A DNA stretch of 33,344 nucleotides from Flavobacteriaceae bacterium (GCA_024763245.1 JANTFW010000013.1:1-33344), one strand, 5' to 3'. Positions 16,937 through 25,387 are shown, counted from the first letter of the stretch. Notes: generated by a model from the letters alone, not told the origin. Program-made: numbers and translations.

Positions 16937-17827
16937 ATGAAAACGTATAAATTAATTCTACTAACTTTACTATTGGGAGTACTAGGCACATCTTGTACTG
17001 AAGAAGAACTACCTACTTATCCCGGACAAATAATTATTCATGGCTCAACCTATCTCAATATGCCGGGAACAGACACTAACAATACTAATATGAGAATGTA
17101 TGCTTTTAGTGGTAGCCACGTCAATGACCTAAGCTCTCTTCCTGCTGAAGATTGGACCTACGAATTGTGGATAAAAGTAGATCCGGATGCGCTTATAGGA
17201 GATAAAAATGCTGAAAGTGGCTTTTATGCCGGTGGTGCAAGTATCTCTGAACGTCGCCATAATTTTGAACTTTATTTAATAGATGATGACGATGCCGATT
17301 ATGCCATAAAATATGGAAAATTAAGAGATGGCGATGATTTACAAGATGCCTCTATGCAATCGGACCAATCTGAAATTAACTTACATTTTAACGAATGGGT
17401 ACACGTTGCCATTTCACGATCTTCTGAAGATGGAATAGCTAAATTCTACATTAATGGAACTTTAATAGATAGTAGTGATGACCCTGTTTGGATTCAACCG
17501 GTTAATGATACTTGGCTAGACTTTAACTATATGTACCGTGGTGGTAGCATGAATTTCTTTAAAGGCTCTATGGATAATATTAGAGTATCAAAAGTAGATC
17601 GTTATCCAACCGAGTTTGAACCCAACCGATTACTACCCTATCCATTACAAAATGATGGTACCACATTGCTTCAATTAAATCTTGACAACCATTTAACACC
17701 CTTTAGTCCTCCTAATGATTTTGATAAACTAGAAATTAGAGGACTTTACGATTACTATATTAAAATACATAATACTAACACTTGGACTAGTGAAGATGAC
17801 ACCTATTTACCCTTAGGTGATTATTAA
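16937..17827 (+). CDS. LamG (concanavalin A-like) domain surface lipoprotein
   Basis: A 296-aa lipoprotein: the signal ends LGTSC with Cys20, then TEEELP, an acidic start suited to surface export. The mature part is one LamG/concanavalin A-like jelly roll (about 30-240) with the family landmarks WTYELWIKV, EWVHVAISRS, FYINGTLID and GSMDNIRVSKVDRYPTEFEP. No catalytic motif is visible. By position, directly after SusC/SusD, it fits a surface glycan- or protein-binding accessory lipoprotein (the SusE/SusF slot). Its closing segment RVSKVDRYPTEFEPN resembles that of the LamG module in the next gene, suggesting shared ancestry. Confidence 0.85.
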   Translation: MKTYKLILLTLLLGVLGTSCTEEELPTYPGQIIIHGSTYLNMPGTDTNNTNMRMYAFSGSHVNDLSSLPAEDWTYELWIKVDPDALIGDKNAESGFYAGGASISERRHNFELYLIDDDDADYAIKYGKLRDGDDLQDASMQSDQSEINLHFNEWVHVAISRSSEDGIAKFYINGTLIDSSDDPVWIQPVNDTWLDFNYMYRGGSMNFFKGSMDNIRVSKVDRYPTEFEPNRLLPYPLQNDGTTLLQLNLDNHLTPFSPPNDFDKLEIRGLYDYYIKIHNTNTWTSEDDTYLPLGDY

Positions 17828-17856
17828 TTCATTATTTCTATTCTAACTCCAAAATT

Positions 17857-20199
17857 ATGATTTCAATCAATAACAAAACAACGAAAAGAATACTTCTACC
17901 CTTTTTCTTACTTATCGGTTTTCTGTTACAAGCTCAAACTGATAAACAAGATATGGCTAAGTATGTTTCCAATTTCTATTATCAAAATTTTGGAGAAATT
18001 AAAACCGTCAAAAATTATTATCTATTAGATTCGGAACAAGAGATTAAAGAGTATGCCTTTAATTTTAAAGAAGGGGGATATATCATTATCCGAGATGAAT
18101 TTCCAAACTATACCGTTTTAGGAATTATTCCAAAAGGAAACTTTAGCCTTAATAATAACCATTTTCTGGGTAATAGTACTGATAAGGCGCAGTTTTATGA
18201 TACTGAATATCCTTTAAATAGAGATGCCTTACCAACGGCAACTACTGCTTCTAGAATAACTGATGATACGGTAGAACCCTTCTTAACCGATTTATGGGGT
18301 GGTGTTAATTGTTTTGATGATCAAGATAATATGGTATACCCTACCAATTATTATACACCTTACCACTGTTCACCGGGTTGTGTTGCCATTTCAAATTCCC
18401 AAATATTACATTATTATGAATGGCCATCAATCGGGGTTGGTAGCAATGTATATTCCGAGAATTATAACGGTTCATTATACCGTCATTCCGCATTTTTCGA
18501 TGAAACACCTTATGATTGGGATCATATGCTGGATAATTATTACAATATTCCTTCGACTGATCAAGAACAAAGAGCTGTTGGTAAATTATTGTACGATGTA
18601 GGTGTTTCTGTAGAGATGGATTACGAGCCTAGTGGTTCAACTAATAATCTTAATAATGTACCTTTTGTTCTTGAAAACTATTTTCGTTTTTCCGGTCATT
18701 ATGAAGAGGCATCGTGGAGCCCTTTCTGGAGTCGTTTGTACACCAGCATGCAACAACAACGCCCTGTACCTGTAGCCGTAGAAGCTACAGAAACAGGAGA
18801 TGGTCATGTATTTGTTGCCAATGGTTATAAGGTAATTAACGGAAACCCTTATTATTATATTAACTGGGGATGGTGGAATGTGGGTCCAACCTATAATGGA
18901 TGGTACTATTTACAAGGATGGAATAGTGGAACTGCCGGTTATAACACAATAATTGGGGCTATTTTTGATATGCTTCCTGAACCTGAAATTACAACAATTA
19001 CACCTACCGGAACAGGAGATGATTTTGAAATACAATGGGAGGTAGCACAACACTTAAACTGGAGTGAGTTTACCTTAGAACAAAAAGTAGATTATGGCTC
19101 TTGGGAAGAAGTGGCTAGTGGTATTACCAATCAAAACTATACCATTACTAATCCAACGGGCAGTGTGTATCAGTTTAGAGTAAAAGCAAAATCTGAAGGA
19201 AGCTATTATGCTAACTCTTGGTCTGAAGTGGCTATATACAGTGTATCAGGATCTTATAACGGTTTTGTTCAATTTGAAGGTAGCCAATATGCCTATGCTA
19301 AACAAACCCCCGATTATGATATTCGTTTTACCAATGATTATACATTTGAAACTTGGATTAACGTTGGCACAAACAATCAAACAGCTGATATCATTTTAGA
19401 TCAAAATAATGTTTTTACACTACGCTTAGATGAGGTTACTGCTAGTGATTATTCGGTACTATTTAAATCATATACCAATACCAGTACCTCATTAAATTCC
19501 AATCAATCCGGCAGTAAGTTACTGACTGATCATTGGCATCATATCGCAGTATCTAAATCGGGAACAACAACCCGTTTATTTGTAGATGGGGAAGTAAGAG
19601 ATAGCTATACGGGTTCTAATTTAAACTTGAGTCTCTCTAATAATCCTTTGAATATTGGTGAAATGTATCATGGATCTTACTCGAATCGAATTGTGGGAAA
19701 AATGGATCAAATGCGTATTTCAGATATCGGTCGATATACAACTAATTTTGCCCCCGATAAAGAAACCGATTTTGTAATGGATGCCAATACGATCTCCTAT
19801 TTTAAGTTTCAAGATGTACATCGTAAACGATTTAAAGATGAAGCGTATAACCTAAGTGTACGGGTGTCTAACAGTTCAGGGTATGTCACTTGGAGTTTTA
19901 CCGGTGTTAACAATAGTTTATCTCTTGAAGATCAAGCGCTATTAAACTCCGTATTACAGGTGTATCCTAATCCTACTTCAGATTATTTAAATATCCAATA
20001 TTCTGATAATGATAGGTTTAATAGTACTGATTTCTCATTGGAAATCTACGACAGCACAGGTAAAATTATTATACATAATGAACCGGATGCTTTTGGTAAC
20101 CCAAGTAGAATCAATATTGAAAATATCAATCCCGGTACCTACTTTATTATCGTTAAAGGAAAAAACTTTACAGCTAGTAAAAAATTTATTAAACAATAA
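17857..20199 (+). CDS. C10-family (streptopain-like) cysteine peptidase with LamG and T9SS domains
   Basis: The only evident enzyme of the locus (780 aa). Signal peptide about 1-27; an N-terminal propeptide with a Spi/streptopain inhibitor-like fold (about 28-130); the C10 catalytic domain (about 138-372) with nucleophile Cys175 in SPGCVAISNSQILHYYEWP, His317 in DGHVFVANGY and Trp338 in INWGWW. The usual WGQ motif before the active site reads WGG (147-149). A fibronectin III-like module (about 377-465), a LamG module (about 468-660; YTFETWI, HWHHIAVSKSG, GKMDQMRISDIGRY) and a type A T9SS sorting domain (about 703-780; VYPNPTSDYLNI, GTYFIIVKG) follow. It should be exported as a zymogen through the T9SS and cleave extracellular protein near the SusC/SusD complex. 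Confidence 0.92.
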   Translation: MISINNKTTKRILLPFFLLIGFLLQAQTDKQDMAKYVSNFYYQNFGEIKTVKNYYLLDSEQEIKEYAFNFKEGGYIIIRDEFPNYTVLGIIPKGNFSLNNNHFLGNSTDKAQFYDTEYPLNRDALPTATTASRITDDTVEPFLTDLWGGVNCFDDQDNMVYPTNYYTPYHCSPGCVAISNSQILHYYEWPSIGVGSNVYSENYNGSLYRHSAFFDETPYDWDHMLDNYYNIPSTDQEQRAVGKLLYDVGVSVEMDYEPSGSTNNLNNVPFVLENYFRFSGHYEEASWSPFWSRLYTSMQQQRPVPVAVEATETGDGHVFVANGYKVINGNPYYYINWGWWNVGPTYNGWYYLQGWNSGTAGYNTIIGAIFDMLPEPEITTITPTGTGDDFEIQWEVAQHLNWSEFTLEQKVDYGSWEEVASGITNQNYTITNPTGSVYQFRVKAKSEGSYYANSWSEVAIYSVSGSYNGFVQFEGSQYAYAKQTPDYDIRFTNDYTFETWINVGTNNQTADIILDQNNVFTLRLDEVTASDYSVLFKSYTNTSTSLNSNQSGSKLLTDHWHHIAVSKSGTTTRLFVDGEVRDSYTGSNLNLSLSNNPLNIGEMYHGSYSNRIVGKMDQMRISDIGRYTTNFAPDKETDFVMDANTISYFKFQDVHRKRFKDEAYNLSVRVSNSSGYVTWSFTGVNNSLSLEDQALLNSVLQVYPNPTSDYLNIQYSDNDRFNSTDFSLEIYDSTGKIIIHNEPDAFGNPSRINIENINPGTYFIIVKGKNFTASKKFIKQ

Positions 20200-20223
20200 T
20201 TTCTAATTTTAAAATCAAATATT

Positions 20224-21261
20224 ATGAAAAAACAATTACTTTTAGTATTAACATTTGCTTTGTTTGCACAAAGTTTTGTGTTTGCTCAGGACAATTGCCT
20301 TAAATTCGATGCCGTCAACAGCAGGGTTCAATACCCAAATGATGCTACATTAGATATAATGAATGGCGCTACAGATTATACGATTGAAGCATGGATAAAG
20401 CCTACTTCTACGAGTATCCATAATAAAGCGATTATAAAGCGTTATTATCAATATGCTCTTTTTATGTATCAAGATGCTAACAGACGTGTCTATTTTACAC
20501 ATTACAACAATAGTGGTCCTAGTGACTATGTAAACTCGACATACAATGTAATTAACATTAACGAATGGAATCATATTGTAGTTATTAATAATGCGGCGGA
20601 GGACACTTGTAAACTATATGTAAATGGTGTAGATGTAACTGCCGATTCCTCTGGAAATCCAATTACACACGCCGCTTTACCATTAGAAGCAGATCCGGAT
20701 GCTTATAGTGCGACCTACCATCCTAATTTTTATATTGGCTATAGTGGTACTTCAGGTATACCGGATGCATACATTGATAAAGTTCGTGTAAAAAATGTAG
20801 CAGAAGATCCCGCTAATTTACAAACTGCTATTACTGATGCCCCTTATACAAGTGACGCTAACACCTCAGTTCTCATGAATCTTAACGAAGGAACCGGCGA
20901 TGTAACTCTTAACGAAGCCTCAGGAAGTAATGCCAATCTTGAATGTACCGGTGGCTGTGCCGAACTTCCTACATGGGAAACAATTGCCAATACGTTATCA
21001 TTTGCAGAGAATAACACTACGGATTTCTCTATTTTCCCAAACCCTGTTGATAGTGAATTCTTTACTATTCAAGCAAGAAATAATGAAACTATTCAAGAAG
21101 TTGAATTAGTTGATATTTTAGGAAAATCGGTTAAAAAAGTAGTTTTCAACACAACTGTAAATGCTGAAAATATTAATATTGACAAATTAACTGGTGGCAT
21201 TTATATTGTAAAAATAAAAACAGATGTTGGTATCGGTACACAAAAAATTGTAATCGAATAA
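20224..21261 (+). CDS. Secreted LamG-domain protein with T9SS sorting domain
   Basis: A 345-aa exported protein: signal peptide about 1-21 (ending FVFAQ), a LamG/concanavalin A-like domain (about 24-235; YTIEAWIKPT, EWNHIVVINN, KLYVNGVDV, AYIDKVRVKNV), a short Cys pair region (ECTGGCAE) and a type A T9SS sorting domain (about 268-345; IFPNPVDSEFF, VDILGKSVKK, GGIYIVKIK). No catalytic residues can be pointed out. As the last gene of the SusC/SusD operon it probably binds the same target as the protease, either held at the surface or released. A terminator follows. Confidence 0.87.
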   Translation: MKKQLLLVLTFALFAQSFVFAQDNCLKFDAVNSRVQYPNDATLDIMNGATDYTIEAWIKPTSTSIHNKAIIKRYYQYALFMYQDANRRVYFTHYNNSGPSDYVNSTYNVININEWNHIVVINNAAEDTCKLYVNGVDVTADSSGNPITHAALPLEADPDAYSATYHPNFYIGYSGTSGIPDAYIDKVRVKNVAEDPANLQTAITDAPYTSDANTSVLMNLNEGTGDVTLNEASGSNANLECTGGCAELPTWETIANTLSFAENNTTDFSIFPNPVDSEFFTIQARNNETIQEVELVDILGKSVKKVVFNTTVNAENINIDKLTGGIYIVKIKTDVGIGTQKIVIE

Positions 21262-21280
21262 GCTAAACACTTTGCATAAA

Positions 21281-21320
21281 AAAAAGCCATAAGCATACCT
21301 AATGCTTATGACTTTTTTTT
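21281..21320. terminator. Bidirectional terminator ending the SusC/SusD locus
   Basis: A 9-bp inverted repeat (21288-21296 with 21302-21310) extends through one mismatch into flanking A and T tracts. It lies between the rightward LamG gene and the leftward amidotransferase-like gene, so it can serve both strands. Confidence 0.8.
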
Positions 21321-21332
21321 TGTAATAAATTG

Positions 21333-22472
21333 CTATTTATCCAAAAAACGGAGTGCATTTTCTATAGCCACTTTAGCTTCAGAATCTTGCTCAACGCTCA
21401 AACTTGATTTTAAATCTTTTACGGCATCTGTATATTCTGCTTTTGCCAATAAAGATGCAGCATTAGCTCTTACTTTCGCATTTTTATCACGAAGTAAGCC
21501 TACATTCCATCGCACTGCAGGCCTAGAACGTAAAGCAAAAAGGGTGTCCATAGCTTGTAGTTTAGCTATTTCATCGTTTGACACCAACTTCCACCACATG
21601 CTTTTCTCAAATTGTGAAGTAGCTTTATCAAATAAAATAGGTTTATCATACCTTTCGGGATTAATCCATTTGGCATTATAAGGAATCGTATTGGTTTTTG
21701 TTACCCATCGAGCCATCCTAGGAATCATCCAGCGCATACCTGGTGTAGATTCAGCATGTCCGGCTATACCAAATATTCTACCCTTTCCCAGTTCTTCATT
21801 ATAAATAAATACTTTTCCGGGGGTTATATTTGATGGATATCCTTTGTGTGGATGAATATCGGTTACATATTGTGCCAATTCCATATATGTTTTTGAAGTA
21901 CCTAAAGATTCCATCACAGGACCGTCATAGTATTGTAAAAATTGCGGTTTATCTTTTAACTCCGGAAAAATAGCAAGTCCATTTTCTCCCAGTTTAAATT
22001 CAACCAAACCTCTACCTCTATCATAATGGGGTCTATCTATGTGTTTAACACTTGCAAACTGTAAGCTGGGGTAACCCTCAGTTTGACAAAGCATATAAGC
22101 CCCGGCACAAATACCTATAAGTCCTTTGCCCTCTTCTTTTACAAATTTTTCGATTTTCTCTTTACCTAAATCCCCTAGATTATTCAACTGTTTGCTACCA
22201 CTTCCTCCAGGGAAAATAAAGGCATCTAATTCGTCTAACTCCCCCGACATTATATCTGATGCACTAACCGCAATAGCTTTTATATTCTTATCAATTTTTA
22301 AGGCTTCAATGGTTTCTATAACACTCACGGCACCGGCACCATTACCGTCAAACACACCTACTGAAATTAAATTTTCATTTTTTTTAGCCGGTGGAACCAC
22401 CGTTTTATCTTGACAGGAACCAAGGGATAAAAAAAGGCTTAATATCAGTAATTTGCTCACAATATACTTCAT
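21333..22472 (-). CDS. BPL-N / class I glutamine amidotransferase-like lipoprotein
   Basis: A 379-aa lipoprotein (signal ends LSLGSC, Cys20). The main domain (about 35-260) has the class I glutamine-amidotransferase-like fold of the BPL-N family: FIFPGGSGSKQ (85-95), the nucleophile elbow GICAGAYM with Cys122, and GHAEST with His239 and Glu241, so a complete Cys-His-Glu triad appears present. The C-terminal part (about 295-379) looks like helical HEAT-type repeats (RDKNAKVRANAASLLAKAEY). It is the last gene of a three-gene minus-strand operon, 11 bases after the Ntn hydrolase. Its location outside the cytoplasm, away from ATP and synthetase partners, points to simple amide hydrolysis or a binding role. 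Substrate unknown. Confidence 0.8.
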   Translation of the reverse strand: MKYIVSKLLILSLFLSLGSCQDKTVVPPAKKNENLISVGVFDGNGAGAVSVIETIEALKIDKNIKAIAVSASDIMSGELDELDAFIFPGGSGSKQLNNLGDLGKEKIEKFVKEEGKGLIGICAGAYMLCQTEGYPSLQFASVKHIDRPHYDRGRGLVEFKLGENGLAIFPELKDKPQFLQYYDGPVMESLGTSKTYMELAQYVTDIHPHKGYPSNITPGKVFIYNEELGKGRIFGIAGHAESTPGMRWMIPRMARWVTKTNTIPYNAKWINPERYDKPILFDKATSQFEKSMWWKLVSNDEIAKLQAMDTLFALRSRPAVRWNVGLLRDKNAKVRANAASLLAKAEYTDAVKDLKSSLSVEQDSEAKVAIENALRFLDK

Positions 22473-22483
22473 TTTCTTATCGT

Positions 22484-23731
22484 TTACATTTTAATTGAAA
22501 ATTCTTTTTCATAAGCATCCTTAATAAAGGAATCTACCCATTTATAAAATTCTTTTATATCCGCTGTGTTACTTTTACCTTCTTTTTCCCATCTACCAAT
22601 CATTTTATAGGTCTTGCCATATATTATATTTTCATATTTTCTAATAATTTGAGCTATTCCTGTTCCTTGATTATCAGCCAATGCATTCACATCTAAATAC
22701 GAATGTTCTGCTTTTCCCCAACGTATATTAACAATCCTTTCATTTTTGAGTTGTAAGGCTGCATGACAAATAGGAGAATCTTTTAAAGAGGTATCATAAC
22801 GTACCGATTTTGGTAAATCGACCTTTCCGTTTACCCAAGTAGGAATCATAATTGAAGCCAGAGGAAATCCTACATTCGACCAAAGTGTTGCCAAATTAGG
22901 GTTTTGTCCTTTCATAACACCCTCTATCACAACAGAAGAAGAAGAACCTGTTCTAGGAATATAATCTCTAAAATGTGCATATTGTGGATGGTTTTCAGGT
23001 AAATTACCATATAAATCAAATAGATCTTGATTGGTAAGCGAATGCTTTAAACTTTTAGCCACATTCTGTTGTATATATTGTGCCGTTAAACCCGTAGTCG
23101 ATGCTTTTTCATAAAATAATTTACTGGCTGTATTATAACGAATATATCCCCCACTTTCATTACCTAATTTTCCGGTATGCGAATAATTTGTTCTTATGAT
23201 ATATCCAAAAGGGGCAACTCTAGGGTCATTGGCATCAAACTTTACAAAGCCTTCATTGTTAAACTCGTAATAGGCGGCACCTCCCTCAGCATCAATAACA
23301 CCAAAATTGGCTTCTAAACCTGTGGGTCTTGGCATCGCATTTAAATAGGCTTCAAAATCTGCTAATGTTCTACAACTTGCCAATGCCTCTTTCATAGCTC
23401 TTCCTTCCAGACCGGTAAGTTTTCCATCATTATCTAAATTTAGATTATACGATGCAGAATTCATAATAGCAAAACCAACACTATTCAGCCCAATCCAGAT
23501 GCTTTTTCCCTTGGTATCTTTTGAATTTACCAATCCAACATAGGAATATTTACCCTCATTAAAGTAACGAAGTATATTATTTATGGACCAAGTATCTCTA
23601 TTTTTCCAAAGCATTGGCTTTCCATCTTTAGTATATTTACCTGAAATAACAGCAGTTGTACAAGCCTGCGTTGGTATTGTAAATAATAAGGTAATTATAA
23701 ACGTAATTCTGATAATAAATTTGTTTTTCAT
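22484..23731 (-). CDS. Ntn-hydrolase, carcinine hydrolase / isopenicillin-N acyltransferase type
   Basis: A 415-aa N-terminal-nucleophile amide hydrolase (C45 / choloylglycine hydrolase clan). The signal peptide ends PTQA and the next residue is Cys24 (CTTAVISG), so signal peptidase cleavage itself would expose the catalytic N-terminal cysteine. Arg45-Asp46 in WKNRDTW match the conserved R-D of the clan, and the IGLNSVGFAIMN segment supplies the usual strand after it. The TQAC context lacks the Leu/Val/Ile at -3 of a good lipobox, but lipidation, which would block the nucleophile, cannot be fully excluded. Second gene of the glutaminase operon, 27 bases after glsA. Candidate substrates are N-acyl amines, bile-salt-like or beta-lactam-like amides; undetermined. 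Confidence 0.83.
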   Translation of the reverse strand: MKNKFIIRITFIITLLFTIPTQACTTAVISGKYTKDGKPMLWKNRDTWSINNILRYFNEGKYSYVGLVNSKDTKGKSIWIGLNSVGFAIMNSASYNLNLDNDGKLTGLEGRAMKEALASCRTLADFEAYLNAMPRPTGLEANFGVIDAEGGAAYYEFNNEGFVKFDANDPRVAPFGYIIRTNYSHTGKLGNESGGYIRYNTASKLFYEKASTTGLTAQYIQQNVAKSLKHSLTNQDLFDLYGNLPENHPQYAHFRDYIPRTGSSSSVVIEGVMKGQNPNLATLWSNVGFPLASIMIPTWVNGKVDLPKSVRYDTSLKDSPICHAALQLKNERIVNIRWGKAEHSYLDVNALADNQGTGIAQIIRKYENIIYGKTYKMIGRWEKEGKSNTADIKEFYKWVDSFIKDAYEKEFSIKM

Positions 23732-23758
23732 TTCTGTATTGCTTATTGATTATTTATA

Positions 23759-24673
23759 TTAAAAAATAGAGGAATCTGTAGCCGAAGTCAGTTGCTCTAA
23801 CAGCTTCATTCCTTTATATGAATTTCCTTTTTTATTGAGTTTTGGGCTCCACACAGCCACGCTATATATGCCGGGATGCACAGCCACTATGCCACCGCCT
23901 ACCCCACTCTTTCCAGGTAAGCCCACTTTAAACGCAAACTCTCCGGCTTCATCATAAAAGCCACAAGTTTGCATAATAGCATTTATTCGTTTTGTTTTAC
24001 TTAAAGATAAAATCCTTTCTTTTGTTTTAGGGACAATTCCACCATTGGCTAAAAACAAAAAGCTTGTCGCTAAGGTTTCTACTGACATCTCTATAGCACA
24101 TACATGAAAATAAAAATCTAAAACCTCTTCGACCGGATTTTTTAAATTTCCAAATGATTTAATCAAATAAGCTATGGCCGAATTGGTATAACCATTTTTG
24201 GCTTCCGATTCTGCTATCTTTTCATTATAACTAATCGTATCATCTACGGCTAATTTCCTTACAAATCCCAAAAAATCATCTTTAGGTTTTGGTAAACTAT
24301 CTATTAATATATCACATAAGACTAAGGCTCCGGCGTTGATAAGTGGATTTCTGGGAATTCCTTTTTCATATTCTAATTGTACTAAGGAATTAAAAGAATC
24401 GCCAGATGGTTCATATCCCATTCTTTTCCATAACAATTCACCATGAATTCCATAGGATTTAGCCAACAGTAAAACTTTAGAAATACTTTGAATAGAAAAT
24501 TTCTCATGACAACTCCCTACACCACATCCTTCTTGGTCTATGGGTTTAATAAAAACACCATACTTATCGGGATTAATTTTTGCTAATTCAGGAATGTAAC
24601 TCGCTACATTACCCGGATCGTTCTTTTCCAGAATATCATAACTAATTCTTTCTATAATATCGCAATAATTCAC
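23759..24673 (-). CDS. glsA: Glutaminase
   Basis: Hydrolyses L-glutamine to glutamate and ammonia; cytoplasmic (no signal peptide), 304 aa, typical for bacterial glutaminase A. The serine-based SxxK active site is at Ser63-Ile-Ser-Lys66 in FSIQSISKV. Other family segments are NPLINAGAL (near 114-122), the Glu/Asn/Tyr-rich ESEAKNGYTNSAIAYL, and the C-terminal GLPGKSGVGGGIVAV loop. First gene of a minus-strand operon with two exported amide hydrolase family proteins. Outside such operons glsA is usually a lone gene. Function of the enzyme secure; purpose of the operon inferred. Confidence 0.94.
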   Translation of the reverse strand: MNYCDIIERISYDILEKNDPGNVASYIPELAKINPDKYGVFIKPIDQEGCGVGSCHEKFSIQSISKVLLLAKSYGIHGELLWKRMGYEPSGDSFNSLVQLEYEKGIPRNPLINAGALVLCDILIDSLPKPKDDFLGFVRKLAVDDTISYNEKIAESEAKNGYTNSAIAYLIKSFGNLKNPVEEVLDFYFHVCAIEMSVETLATSFLFLANGGIVPKTKERILSLSKTKRINAIMQTCGFYDEAGEFAFKVGLPGKSGVGGGIVAVHPGIYSVAVWSPKLNKKGNSYKGMKLLEQLTSATDSSIF

Positions 24674-24777
24674 CTATTTGTTTCTAATTAAAAATAAAGA
24701 GTAAAAATACATTAATTTTCATGTATTTACCTTCTTTTTTACTAAAAAACAATCCCTTAAAAAAGATTTTTTATAAA

Positions 24778-25368
24778 TTAATTATCAACCCAAAACTGTA
24801 CCGTACCATTAAAATCATCACTGTAATAGACAATTTCTATAATAAAACCATCTTGTTTTTGGTTTTGGTTGGATGCAACGACATGAAACCATCCACCGGT
24901 TTCATCTCCTAGGTCAAAAGTAATAGCATCATTTGGGGTTCCATCCTCAAGATTTCTATTTTTATAATTGACTCCAGAGATGGTGTTATAGTTTGTTGCA
25001 CCCCCATAAATAACAACATTCCATATATCGGTGCTATTAGCTGTTTTGTTCTCAACGGTAACTGTCTCCGTAGCGGTGTCAAAACGCACTTCTATTCCTT
25101 TGGGATGTGACCATAATACAAATTCGGATGTGGTCCCTTGATTAATTTTTCGTAACACACGAAACTTGATATTGTCGGTTACATTATCCCAAGAAGCCGA
25201 TCCATTTGCATCTGAGACTAATATGTTTCCATCGGCTTGGTTTCCATCTGTCATTCTAATGCTACCATTCACCTCAAGTGATTCTTGCGGTGAGTTTGTA
25301 CCAATACCCACCTGTGCCCAAGATAGCTGACCTAAAAGTATCAATAGCAACATTAAATAATTCTTCAT
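24778..25368 (-). CDS. Secreted protein of unknown function
   Basis: A 196-aa exported protein not assignable to a named family. Signal peptide about 1-18 (ending LSWAQ). Residues about 19-58 (VGIGTNSPQESLEVNGSIRM and following ILVSDANGSASW) match the short repeat-like module found at the start of many flavobacterial surface proteins and phage tail-fibre-like proteins. The remaining ~135 residues look like a single beta-sandwich domain, with strands such as FRVLRKI, VEVRF-type alternation and a C-terminal GTVQFWVDN. No T9SS domain. It stands alone between glsA and metG. Function not predicted. Confidence 0.7.
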   Translation of the reverse strand: MKNYLMLLLILLGQLSWAQVGIGTNSPQESLEVNGSIRMTDGNQADGNILVSDANGSASWDNVTDNIKFRVLRKINQGTTSEFVLWSHPKGIEVRFDTATETVTVENKTANSTDIWNVVIYGGATNYNTISGVNYKNRNLEDGTPNDAITFDLGDETGGWFHVVASNQNQKQDGFIIEIVYYSDDFNGTVQFWVDN

Positions 25369-25387
25369 AATGAAATTTTACATCAAT

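Noticed and set aside
17657-17664. GGTACCAC matching the 3' end of tRNA-Phe, considered as an attachment-site copy
   Set aside because: Only 8 bases match, it lies inside the LamG lipoprotein gene, and no integrase is present in the window.
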